NCBI RefSeq assembly: GCF_042788235.1
Contig: NZ_JBHZOL010000095.1
Coordinates: 1 to 64,000 of the forward strand
DNA length: 64,000 nt
DNA from: Sphaerothrix epifaneia
Lineage (GTDB): Bacteria > Cyanobacteriota > Cyanobacteriia > Phormidesmidales > Phormidesmidaceae
Direction: 5' to 3'
Positions within the stretch are counted from its first letter, which is position 1; every line of letters begins with the position of its first letter. The position numbers were made by a program, and so were the translations under genes. Of the stretch, positions 43,372-51,355 are shown one piece after another. The notes below the pieces were generated by a model, which searched no databases, had not been told where the DNA came from, and saw nothing but the letters and a program-made list of their open reading frames with translations.

Positions 43372-43723
43372 ACCAGTATTTGAGGCGGCAGCAGCGATTA
43401 ATAGATCGCAAAATGGATGGGACAAATTATCTGAAGCTGTAGCCTTGCAGAGCTTTACCCAATAGCAATTGCTAAAATGAAAACAAATCCTCATTGAGTT
43501 AAAGCAAATTACAAAACCATTGTTTGGTGGCTCATCAAGCTTCAAAGACTCTAGTAAATTTGAACGTATTTACGCGATTTTGGCCTACGAAGCATCAAGC
43601 TTTGACCCAGTTCCAGTTTCAATAAAGATGCTATAGCAATAGCCATCAAAGTTCAGACACGTCAATTGCTGAAAACTGCTACCAGAAAAACCTTTCCTTC
43701 TGCTTTTAGTGATCGTTTCTTGA
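43372..43723. other. Intergenic region with one dispersed repeat
   Basis: 350 bases before the acetyltransferase gene, AT-rich in its middle. It contains the repeat copy at 43668-43710 and nothing else recognisable. Confidence 0.5.
43668..43710 (+). repeat. Dispersed intergenic repeat copy
   Basis: GCTGAAAACTGCTACCAGAA, then AAACC and TTTCCTTCTGCTTTTAG; it shares the order and motifs of copies at 13793-13840 and 48398-48446. Confidence 0.45.
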
Positions 43724-44173
43724 ATGGCTGACATTAAACCAGCGCATCCGGTTGATGAGGCTAGCATTAAACAGTTGCTAAGCGAGGCGGCGCTGCCTCA
43801 TACAGACCTAAAGCCCCATCACTTATCACATTTTATTGTGGCCAAGTCACATATTGAGCAGCATGTGATTGGCGTCGTTGGGGTGGAATGTTATGGTCAG
43901 GTTGGGCTACTGCGATCGCTAGCTATTTCCCAACCCCATCGTCGGCAAAATTTAGGTAAGCGGCTAGTTGAAAAAATTGAAGCTTACGCCCAGCAGCAAG
44001 GCGTCAAAACTCTGTATTTGCTGACCACCACCGCCGCCGATTATTTTCGTCAACTCGGTTATCACAACTGCGATCGCCAGCAAGTGCCCCCAGCCATTGC
44101 AGAAACAACAGAGTTTCGTCATTTTTGCCCCGACTCAGCCGCTTGTTTGGTTAAAGCTTTAGACGATCGCTGA
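43724..44173 (+). CDS. GNAT acetyltransferase, ArsN2-like
   Basis: 149 residues with a single GNAT fold. 'LLRSLAISQPHRRQNLGKRL' is the acetyl-CoA binding beta4-alpha3 region (R/Q-x-x-N/G-x-G), followed by 'LYLLTTTAADYFRQLGYHNC' as in the ArsN2 group. ArsN2-type proteins sit in arsenic-resistance islands in many bacteria, but no other ars gene is nearby, so its substrate is open. It is convergent with the NYN gene. Confidence 0.82.
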   Translation: MADIKPAHPVDEASIKQLLSEAALPHTDLKPHHLSHFIVAKSHIEQHVIGVVGVECYGQVGLLRSLAISQPHRRQNLGKRLVEKIEAYAQQQGVKTLYLLTTTAADYFRQLGYHNCDRQQVPPAIAETTEFRHFCPDSAACLVKALDDR

Positions 44174-44184
44174 TCTACCGTCAA

Positions 44185-44211
44185 GCGCTAGAACCTGCTA
44201 GGGTCTAGCGC
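44185..44211. terminator. Hairpin between convergent genes
   Basis: GCGCTAGA (44185-44192) and TCTAGCGC (44204-44211) form a perfect eight-bp stem. It lies between the acetyltransferase and NYN genes, with no T-run, so a bidirectional stop or RNA-end stabiliser is likely. Confidence 0.5.
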
Positions 44212-44228
44212 AAACTGATTGGCTGGCT

Positions 44229-45431
44229 TTACTCCTGAATATCTTTAATGAGTCCTTTCAACTGTTTTTCTGTATAGCTTTCTGTTAGAAGCGGCGACAG
44301 CAACTCAAAACTAAAGCGAACGTTGTTAGATTGACAAATCTTAAAAAGTCTAAAAACTAAGAAAACATCAATATTTTTAGCCATAGCTTGCAAGGAAGCG
44401 GGCAATAAAACCTTAAAAACAGGTTCATCACTTGGATTTTTGTTGATTTGAACCACACATTTTCCTTTATAGAGAATGTAGATGGCTGCTCTAATTTCGC
44501 CGCGCGTGTGACTATCGCCAAAACTTTCTACAAGGTATTCAAATTCTTGGCTGCGGGTAAATCCCTCCGGAAATTGCTGCTGTAAATTGGTCAAAATTGT
44601 CCACAAAAACAGTGAACTACAAGAGCGCCAACCGCTTTTGCGTAGCAGGCGTTTGTATAAATCAGTCGAAGGTTCTACAACGGTTTCTGCTGAAAAATTG
44701 TTTTCTAAAGCAATTTCCGTTTCGTTTTGAACCTCCAAAGCTTTGGCATGCCAAACTTGCTTGACTTTGTAGACAGTAACGGTTTCTGGCGCACTTTCCA
44801 AAAACTTCATAAAGCCACTGAAGCCGAGAGTGCGTTCATCAAAGGAAGAGTCAATCTCTAGCATGGCATTTTTCAGCACTGACAAATTAGTGCCATCCGG
44901 AAATCTTGCCAGCACTCGTTCTAACAAATCTAGGGCGTCTTCGCGAAGTTGCGATTCGCTAGAAGCGTCGGGAAAAATGTGAGAACGGTTTTTTTCGTCG
45001 ATGTAGATGAAGCGGTTACAGGATTTTTTGACGGCTTCGCTCAGCGCTGAGCGGGGGCCAACGCCTACTACAGATTTGCCTAGTTCTCTCAATCGTCTGA
45101 AAAGAGGTGAAAAATCAGAATCGCCTGTCGCCAGCACAAACCATTCTAAATCTGGAATCCGTGCTAAATATTCCATCACATCGACAACAATTTGAATGTC
45201 GGCGGAGTTCTTACCTTTAACGGAATGGTAAACATGGACAAACTCAAACCCTAGCAGACTGAGTTCTGCCTGCCGCACGCTGACGCTAGAGCGGCTAAAG
45301 TCGCCATAGGCTCTGCGGACGACGACACGCCCTAACTCGCTAGAGCGCTCCAAAAGCGCCTCGCCGCCATCTGCCTTTAGCCAGCCTGATAGATTTTCAA
45401 CGTCTAGAAAAACGGCAACTTTTTCTGACAT
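44229..45431 (-). CDS. NYN-domain putative RNase with OST-HTH/LOTUS domain
   Basis: 400 residues. Residues 1-150 form a LabA-like NYN/PIN nuclease domain with the acidic set Asp10 ('FLDVENLSG'), Asp78 ('KNSADIQIVVD'), Asp104 and Asp106 ('ATGDSDFSPL'). Residues about 155-235 look like an OST-HTH (LOTUS) RNA-binding winged helix ('LREDALDLLERVLARF', 'LGFSGFMKFLES'). The rest (about 255-400) may hold a second helical domain ('FTRSQEFEYLVESFGDSHTR'). All metal ligands are present, so RNA cleavage is plausible but inferred. A single gene with slightly lower GC than its neighbours. Confidence 0.85.
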   Translation of the reverse strand: MSEKVAVFLDVENLSGWLKADGGEALLERSSELGRVVVRRAYGDFSRSSVSVRQAELSLLGFEFVHVYHSVKGKNSADIQIVVDVMEYLARIPDLEWFVLATGDSDFSPLFRRLRELGKSVVGVGPRSALSEAVKKSCNRFIYIDEKNRSHIFPDASSESQLREDALDLLERVLARFPDGTNLSVLKNAMLEIDSSFDERTLGFSGFMKFLESAPETVTVYKVKQVWHAKALEVQNETEIALENNFSAETVVEPSTDLYKRLLRKSGWRSCSSLFLWTILTNLQQQFPEGFTRSQEFEYLVESFGDSHTRGEIRAAIYILYKGKCVVQINKNPSDEPVFKVLLPASLQAMAKNIDVFLVFRLFKICQSNNVRFSFELLSPLLTESYTEKQLKGLIKDIQE

Positions 45432-45513
45432 TTAGCACCAGAGAACGTGTCTGGGTTCAGTTGAATTTTAGCCTGACTTCGGCGATCGCCATAGAGGTAA
45501 AACAGCAGGCCGT

Positions 45514-48081
45514 CTAATCAGACTCAGCTTGAGGCATGAAACAGCCGCTCAGAATGCCGTAAACCCCCCAAATGGCCATCGGTCGCAAATAGTGACAGGC
45601 GCGGAAGGTGCCAACCGTGGTTATAGCTTCTGGGGTACGAAACTGCAGACCCTGTTCGTAGATTTGACGCACGATGGCTTCGGTAATTTCTAAGGCTCGG
45701 TCTGTCATTCCCATTTGAGCCAGGAAGGCGGCTAAGCCGAAGTTGATGCCCGTCCAAACTTCGAGCTGGTGAGTGCCGTCGGGATCTTCTGGCGAACCAT
45801 CGGGCAGTACACCGTTGGCGGCTCCTATTTTGATGCCTAAACGAGCCGCACTAAAGTTACCGATTTGCGCCCCGGCAAATTTTTGGTTTTGAGGAGTCGC
45901 TTGTTTGGCTGCATATTGATTAAAACGAACGAAGCAAGCAGTGTAGATTGCCTCTAACGTGGGTGGAATAAACTCGGCTGAAACAATATCAGGCAGCCCT
46001 AGCAACCGCGCAAAGAACTGCCCGCAAAGCTGATCTGCCATGACCACTTCAGAACCACTTTCAGAATCGAGGCGATAGTGCTGGCCATTCCAAAGTTTTT
46101 GATGATAGACCGATCGCCCTTGGGTTAACCAACGTCGATATTGGGCTAGCAAAATCGGCAGATTGCCAGCGTCTCGGTGATGAGTGCTTAAATGTTCGCC
46201 AATGGCGATCGCCGCTTCAAGGGCAGCTAACCACAACCCGCCGCAATAGGCACTGACGCCTTTGAGCTGCCAGTCATCAAAGGTTTGATCGGGGGCACCG
46301 CCATTTTCAGGCAGGCCGTCACCATCGGTATCAAATTGCTTCAGGTATTTGAGCGTTTCAGCGATCGCGGGCCAACAGTCAACCAAAAAATCAGTATCAG
46401 ATGCGCCAGACAGCTTAAAGGCGCGGTACACCTGCAAAACAAAATCGCTGGAAAGGTCTTTCCACTGGTTGCAGTCCTGATAGCTGGTGTAGTTCGTGGC
46501 GACAAAAGGATGCTCGTTGGGCGCACCTAAATCATGCGGAGTCGCGCCTTTTACTTTACGCTTTGCCAGAGGACTTTCAACGCCGAGGGTATAGTAATAG
46601 CCGACGATGCGCGGCGTTTCATCTGCCGTGGGAATGGCGCGGGCAAAGGCACGCACAATCGCTTTTTCCAATTCTGGCCACAGCATGAGAACCCCGAAGC
46701 CGCCATACAGGCGTACATCCAGGCTTTCATACCAGCGATAGTCGAAGCACTCTAGCACCGCAAATTGCCCCACCGGGTCGGCTGCCGTAGCGGCTGTCCA
46801 GAGGGTGCCACCACTGGCAAGGTCGTACAGTTCGTTCAAGAGAGCCATCTTGAACCAGTTAGGGAGATTTGCCTGCTCTAGAATAGGTTGCTGCCAGTCT
46901 ATAATCTGTTGCTGCCAGGTCTTGTAGTGCTGGAGGGCGCTCTGGGCGATCGCCCAGGCATTTTGCCCCGATTGACCCCAAAAATCGGTATAGCGTCGGT
47001 AGGCAGAAATCCCAGCGGCAAACGCCGTCACAGGCAAATCCCAGACCAGCACAAAGGGGATTTGGCAAGTTTCTCCGGGCGGTAGGGTGAAGCGAACTGC
47101 GATCGCGCAACCAATTTGTTCTCCCTCAGCAGCGGCGGTTTCATCTTGGCAAGCTGCTAAAGCCCCTGATTGCTCAAAAGTTGACCACAAATCACTACCG
47201 TCTGCGGCTGGGTTCCAGCGGCTATGGACAAAAACTTCGCGCTCAGGGTGGGGCAACGTAGCGATCGCCCACTGCCCGTCACCTTCAGCGGGTAACGCTG
47301 CCTCAGCCTGGGTAGACCCAGCTCCGGCCATTAAGCAACCCACGCTATCTGCCCGCTGCACTGAGCGATTAAAATTTCCCGTACTTTGGCCAATCCGGGG
47401 AACATAGTCATAAAAAGGGCTGCCGTCATCTCGTTGCTGCACCTGCGGCGATGGGTTGGCATTAGTAAACCAACCCACCATATTCTGCCAACTCAGCAAA
47501 ATACTCAGCGTCAGCGGCTGATCGGTGGGGTTGTGTGCTGTCCATTCAAATAGCGCCACTGGGTAACTGGCTTCTTGATAGTTGCCTGCCCAGATGGGCG
47601 AAAACTGTTCGCAGGTCAACTGAGCCTGCAAAACATTTTCATAAGTAAACCAGCTACGTGGATACAGGGCATGATAAGCGCCTGTTGGTTGCGTAGTGGG
47701 GGTGGGGCTATCTACCTGAGTCGCTTTAGGAGCAGCTTCTTGTGGATACCACTGCCAAGCTGACAGTTCTGACTGGGGTGCTTCGGTACAGAGGGCATAA
47801 GCTTGTCTAGCCCCGGCTGCTGTCTGCTCAAAAACGCTAAACTGACAGGCTGCAAACGTTTGAAAAACATGCTCACCGCCATCCAAATGCCAGAGGTTAA
47901 AGTCACCTCGCGGCGATCGCCCAATGCAACCAGCTCCTAGCCCTCCCAAAGGGACACCGTGCCAAGGCCCGTCGTCTAAATTGCTGGCATAGCGAACGAC
48001 GTAGTGAGTGGGCCAGCCTTGACCTAAGGGACGGCTCCAGGCACAAGGCGGAATTTGAGGAAACACAGTAGAATTTGTCAT
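45514..48081 (-). CDS. GH116-family beta-glucosidase (GBA2-like)
   Basis: 855 residues, like the non-lysosomal glucosylceramidase family. The N-terminal domain has 'GVPLGGLGAGCIGRSPRGDF' and 'WHLDGGEHVFQ'. The C-terminal (alpha/alpha)6 domain has 'YESLDVRLYGGF' (nucleophile Glu region), 'TFDDWQLKGVSAYCGGLWLA' (acid/base Asp region) and 'EVWTGINFGLAAFLAQMG'. No signal peptide, so cytoplasmic action on a glucoside or glucolipid is likely. The real substrate in cyanobacteria is not known. Confidence 0.9.
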   Translation of the reverse strand: MTNSTVFPQIPPCAWSRPLGQGWPTHYVVRYASNLDDGPWHGVPLGGLGAGCIGRSPRGDFNLWHLDGGEHVFQTFAACQFSVFEQTAAGARQAYALCTEAPQSELSAWQWYPQEAAPKATQVDSPTPTTQPTGAYHALYPRSWFTYENVLQAQLTCEQFSPIWAGNYQEASYPVALFEWTAHNPTDQPLTLSILLSWQNMVGWFTNANPSPQVQQRDDGSPFYDYVPRIGQSTGNFNRSVQRADSVGCLMAGAGSTQAEAALPAEGDGQWAIATLPHPEREVFVHSRWNPAADGSDLWSTFEQSGALAACQDETAAAEGEQIGCAIAVRFTLPPGETCQIPFVLVWDLPVTAFAAGISAYRRYTDFWGQSGQNAWAIAQSALQHYKTWQQQIIDWQQPILEQANLPNWFKMALLNELYDLASGGTLWTAATAADPVGQFAVLECFDYRWYESLDVRLYGGFGVLMLWPELEKAIVRAFARAIPTADETPRIVGYYYTLGVESPLAKRKVKGATPHDLGAPNEHPFVATNYTSYQDCNQWKDLSSDFVLQVYRAFKLSGASDTDFLVDCWPAIAETLKYLKQFDTDGDGLPENGGAPDQTFDDWQLKGVSAYCGGLWLAALEAAIAIGEHLSTHHRDAGNLPILLAQYRRWLTQGRSVYHQKLWNGQHYRLDSESGSEVVMADQLCGQFFARLLGLPDIVSAEFIPPTLEAIYTACFVRFNQYAAKQATPQNQKFAGAQIGNFSAARLGIKIGAANGVLPDGSPEDPDGTHQLEVWTGINFGLAAFLAQMGMTDRALEITEAIVRQIYEQGLQFRTPEAITTVGTFRACHYLRPMAIWGVYGILSGCFMPQAESD

Positions 48082-48109
48082 CCCCTGATTTTACAAAGGG
48101 ATGGTGGGT

Positions 48110-48226
48110 TTAAATCAGATGTTGGGCAGCGAGAAAGAAGGCTGCTAAGCGAAACAAACTAAGACCGATAAAGCTAATCAAAATCAGACTAATTGCCACG
48201 TTTAACAAGGTACGGACAGATTGCAT
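48110..48226 (-). CDS. Possible 38-residue membrane peptide
   Basis: Small open frame starting 'MQSVRTLLNVAISLILISFI' and ending 'FLAAQHLI', with one long hydrophobic segment (residues about 8-34). It resembles in size the single-helix subunits found in cyanobacterial membrane complexes but matches none I know. The ribosome site (GAGAAAG) is weak. It lies 28 bases upstream of the GH116 start on the same strand. Confidence 0.35.
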   Translation of the reverse strand: MQSVRTLLNVAISLILISFIGLSLFRLAAFFLAAQHLI

Positions 48227-48397
48227 AGCTTTCTCAGGGATAACAGGCTGCCTTTTTACTCTAAGCTAACAGCCACCCTGAGAGCGGTGGCTTACTTTTT
48301 AGCTTTAATCAATTCAGCTTGCCAGTATTGCTGTTCTGCCTTTTGACCCTCTGCTTTTGGCGATCGCTTTAGCTCCTCAGGTTGCGACACTTAGCCT

Positions 48398-48446
48398 GCT
48401 GAAAGCCGCTAGCAGAAAAGCTTTCCGTCCGGCCTTTTGCCTTTAA
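48398..48446 (+). repeat. Dispersed intergenic repeat copy
   Basis: GCTGAAAGCCGCTAGCAGAA, then AAGC, TTTCC and CCTTTTGCCTTTAAC. It is the closest match to the copy at 13793-13840; a partial further copy (TTCTGCCTTTTG, CTCTGCTTTTGG) lies at 48333-48360. Confidence 0.5.
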
Positions 48447-48603
48447 CTATAATTCTCAGTCAATTGTCTGCACCCTTAATCTCTAATCTAGAGCATCCAT
48501 ACTCGGCTCTACGTGAGTGTCAACCGTAACGACTGATCGTTCTTCAAAACTTCATGGGCAGTATAGAGAGGTGGTTCAATCTAGTTTCTAAACCTCACCC
48601 AGC

Positions 48604-48774
48604 ATGGAGAATGCCTCCCCTCCAGACATTATTATCGAAGCAGGGCACACTGAAGCCCCGTATTGGCGAGATCTGTTATATGACAGACTCTTCTGTCTTC
48701 TAAACAAACGCAATACTTTAGGGCTACGTGCTGGTAAAGGAATTATCAAGTCGCATCACAAAAATTCCTTATGA
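48604..48774 (+). pseudogene. Decayed N-terminus of a polysaccharide ABC-exporter permease
   Basis: An open frame of 56 codons begins 'MENASPPDIIIEAGHTEAPY' and goes on 'WRDLLYDRLFCLLNKRN'. The pattern I.EAG.TE..YW.DL...R.LF..L..R. is how Wzm-type permeases of cyanobacterial polysaccharide export start. After that the similarity ends, with no membrane segments. It looks like a gene remnant at the left edge of the polysaccharide locus. The rest of the 650-base gap (48227-48877) holds repeats and no gene. Confidence 0.5.
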
Positions 48775-48877
48775 AATAGCCTGTCCTTCTACACCTGCTG
48801 TTTGGCAACACACGCTATGTATTGGCTCAAGCCAAATATCGTTTAACCAATCATTTATCTTTGGATTGGGTTAGGGC

Positions 48878-50227
48878 ATGTTTATTCAAAGAATCACCAA
48901 TTTATTCTCTTCAATCAGTCTTTATTTAGAAAAAAGCTCTGAAAGAAAAAAGATTCTCAAAAATTTAACTTGGTTACTGTCAGAACGGGGTCTAAAAGTT
49001 ATAGCGGAACTGGGAGTTGGCACCTGGATGGCTAGATATCTAGGCCCCCAGAACTTTGGTGTTTATAACTATTCTCTAGCCATAATTAGTTTGTTCAGTG
49101 CTTTTACCAATTTAGGTTTGAGTGGAATTGTTGTTAGAGACTTAGTTCGCAACCAGCAAAGAGAGTTAGAGATTTTAGGCAGCACTTTATTTTTGAAAAT
49201 AGTGGCTGGCTTGATTGGAACTTTAGCAATCCTGATTTTTGCTAGTGTAGCTAATTTTCAAACTGTCGTAGTCAAGCTTGCCTTGAGCATACTTTCTCTA
49301 AGCCTTACTTTCCAAGCATTTGACACCATTGATCTTTATTTTCAATCTAAAATTCGCTCTAAATATACAGTCATTATTAAAGTAATCATTATTGCCGTTA
49401 GTAGCATTGTTAAAATAGCTTTAATCGCTTTGAATGCCTCGGTATTAGCCTTTGCAGCAATTGCATCAGGAGAGTTTGCTTTCACAGCCTTAGGATTAGC
49501 TCTTATTTATCAAGCCAATGAAAAACAGTTATTTCAGTGGAAATTCAATCTTAAAACGGCGAAATCGCTTTTGAGCCAATCATGGCCGCTCATTATTTCT
49601 CAAATGGGTGTAGTGATTTACTTCAAAGTAGATCAAATTATGATTCAAAACTTTTTAAACTTAGAAAGTGTAGGTATTTACTCAGCAGCAGTTCGCTTAT
49701 CAGAGTCGTGTTATTTCCTTCCCGGACTAGTTATGGCTTCGCTTTTTCCCTCTATTTTACAAAGCAAACATATCAGTGAATCAGCCTATATCCAAAACTT
49801 TCAAAAAAGCTACAACTTGATGGCCGCTATTGCATATGCAATTATCATACTAGGTATCTTTTCTTCAAACATTCTTGTTTCACTCCTTTATGGGGAAGAT
49901 TATCAAGAAGCTGGGCTAATACTCTCAATTCACTTAACATCTAGTTTGTTTATCTTTTTAGGTGCCGTTTTAAGTAAGTGGCTTATCAGTGAAGAGTTAA
50001 TATTCTTTTCTTTGACAAGGCATGGAGCTGGAGCTTGCATGAATTTGCTGTTAAATTTATTTTTCATTCCTGCCTACGGAATTTTAGGTGCAGCCATAGC
50101 CACTGTTCTGTCTTATGGTGTAGCAACCTATGGCGCTTGTTTTCTAGATTCTAGAACGCGAATTGCTGGAACGATGATGACTCAAGCAATTTTTATGCCA
50201 CTTTATTGGCTAAAGAAAAATCAATAA
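48878..50227 (+). CDS. Polysaccharide flippase (Wzx-like, MOP family)
   Basis: 449 residues with about 12-14 membrane segments. 'LLSERGLKVIAELGVGTWMA' then 'RYLGPQNFGVYNYSLAIISL' is the typical start of Wzx/oligosaccharide flippases; 'GVVIYFKVDQIMIQNFLNLE' and 'VGIYSAAVRLSES' are also conserved. It moves lipid-linked oligosaccharide units across the inner membrane. First gene of the AT-rich, HIP1-poor block. The next gene follows by 33 bases, so it heads an operon. Confidence 0.9.
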   Translation: MFIQRITNLFSSISLYLEKSSERKKILKNLTWLLSERGLKVIAELGVGTWMARYLGPQNFGVYNYSLAIISLFSAFTNLGLSGIVVRDLVRNQQRELEILGSTLFLKIVAGLIGTLAILIFASVANFQTVVVKLALSILSLSLTFQAFDTIDLYFQSKIRSKYTVIIKVIIIAVSSIVKIALIALNASVLAFAAIASGEFAFTALGLALIYQANEKQLFQWKFNLKTAKSLLSQSWPLIISQMGVVIYFKVDQIMIQNFLNLESVGIYSAAVRLSESCYFLPGLVMASLFPSILQSKHISESAYIQNFQKSYNLMAAIAYAIIILGIFSSNILVSLLYGEDYQEAGLILSIHLTSSLFIFLGAVLSKWLISEELIFFSLTRHGAGACMNLLLNLFFIPAYGILGAAIATVLSYGVATYGACFLDSRTRIAGTMMTQAIFMPLYWLKKNQ

Positions 50228-50260
50228 AGGCAGAAACTCTAGAAGATTAGTTAGGCAATT

Positions 50261-51355
50261 ATGCTAAAAAAAGTTATTAAAAATAGTGTTCCCGACGAAC
50301 TTTTATACTTTGCCAAAAGCGCCACCAAAAAGATCAATATTTTTTGGTTAAAAATTTTTACGCAAAACAGAGCTTTAAGTTCACTTTTTTTTCTTTCAGA
50401 GAAAGCTTTTATCAGAGAGAAAAACGCTGTTTTAAAAGGGCGTCTAAACTATCTGCTGGGTGATCAGAATCATTTGCTTAACCGTAGCTTGCTCAGAAGA
50501 AATGTTCATCGGCTAGAAAAAGGCTTACTTATGAAGCCTCGCAAGTCCATTTTTGCGACTGCGTATATTTGTGAAACAGTAACAGCATTCAAAAACAATC
50601 TTGAATGCTCATCTCAAATAGAAGAGCGAAAAAGCGAACTAAAATGGGCTTATGATGTTTTGACAGATTATTTTTCTGTTGTTGAATCACAACCACAGAT
50701 TGATAAAAGCAAAGAAATATTTAGAAGCTTAAAACCAAAAGCAGAAAATATTTTGAAAAGCAGCCTAGAAACTAAAGAACGAGCGGTTCCATATTTAAGA
50801 AACTTAAACACACCCGCATCAGTTAGCTATGAAGACTTTTTAAGCCTCACCATAAGACGTCGATCTGTGCGCTGGTACTTACCTCGTTCAGTTCCTAGAG
50901 ATTTAATAGACAAAGCCCTCATCGCAGCTAGTTTCTCTCCCAGTGCCTGTAATCGGCAACCCTTTAAGTTTCGAATTTTTGATCAAGCTGAGTATGTTTC
51001 TCAAGTAGCTTCGTTACCCGTTGGCACGAATGGATTCAGCCAAAATTTTCCAGCAATTGTTGTCATTGTTGGTCAACTTCGGCATTTTCTGAGCAGTCGC
51101 GATCGCCATGTCATTTATATTGACGCCTCTTTAGCGGCAATGAGTTTTATGCTAGCCCTAGAAACGTTAGGGCTAAGCTCATGTCCCATTAACTGGCCAG
51201 ATGTAGAGTCTCGCGAAAAAAAAATGGAAAAACTATTAAACTTAGAAGAGGATGAACGGGTAATCATGCTAATTGCAGTTGGCTATCCTGATCCTAATGG
51301 TATGGTTGCTTTTTCGCAGAAGAAAAGTTTGCAAGATCTTAGGACTTATAACTAA
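50261..51355 (+). CDS. Nitroreductase-family protein with N-terminal extension
   Basis: 364 residues. From about residue 190 the sequence is an FMN-dependent nitroreductase fold: 'SLTIRRRSVRWYLPRSVPRD' and 'ASFSPSACNRQPFKFRIFD' hold FMN-phosphate contacts, and 'ALETLGLSSCPINWPD' and 'VIMLIAVGYPDPNG' close the domain. The first 190 residues are helical and charged ('NRSLLRRNVHRLEKGLLMKP') and unrecognised. It is joined end to end with the pyruvyl transferase gene. It may act on the sugar or quinone side of polysaccharide assembly; that is inference. Confidence 0.82.
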   Translation: MLKKVIKNSVPDELLYFAKSATKKINIFWLKIFTQNRALSSLFFLSEKAFIREKNAVLKGRLNYLLGDQNHLLNRSLLRRNVHRLEKGLLMKPRKSIFATAYICETVTAFKNNLECSSQIEERKSELKWAYDVLTDYFSVVESQPQIDKSKEIFRSLKPKAENILKSSLETKERAVPYLRNLNTPASVSYEDFLSLTIRRRSVRWYLPRSVPRDLIDKALIAASFSPSACNRQPFKFRIFDQAEYVSQVASLPVGTNGFSQNFPAIVVIVGQLRHFLSSRDRHVIYIDASLAAMSFMLALETLGLSSCPINWPDVESREKKMEKLLNLEEDERVIMLIAVGYPDPNGMVAFSQKKSLQDLRTYN

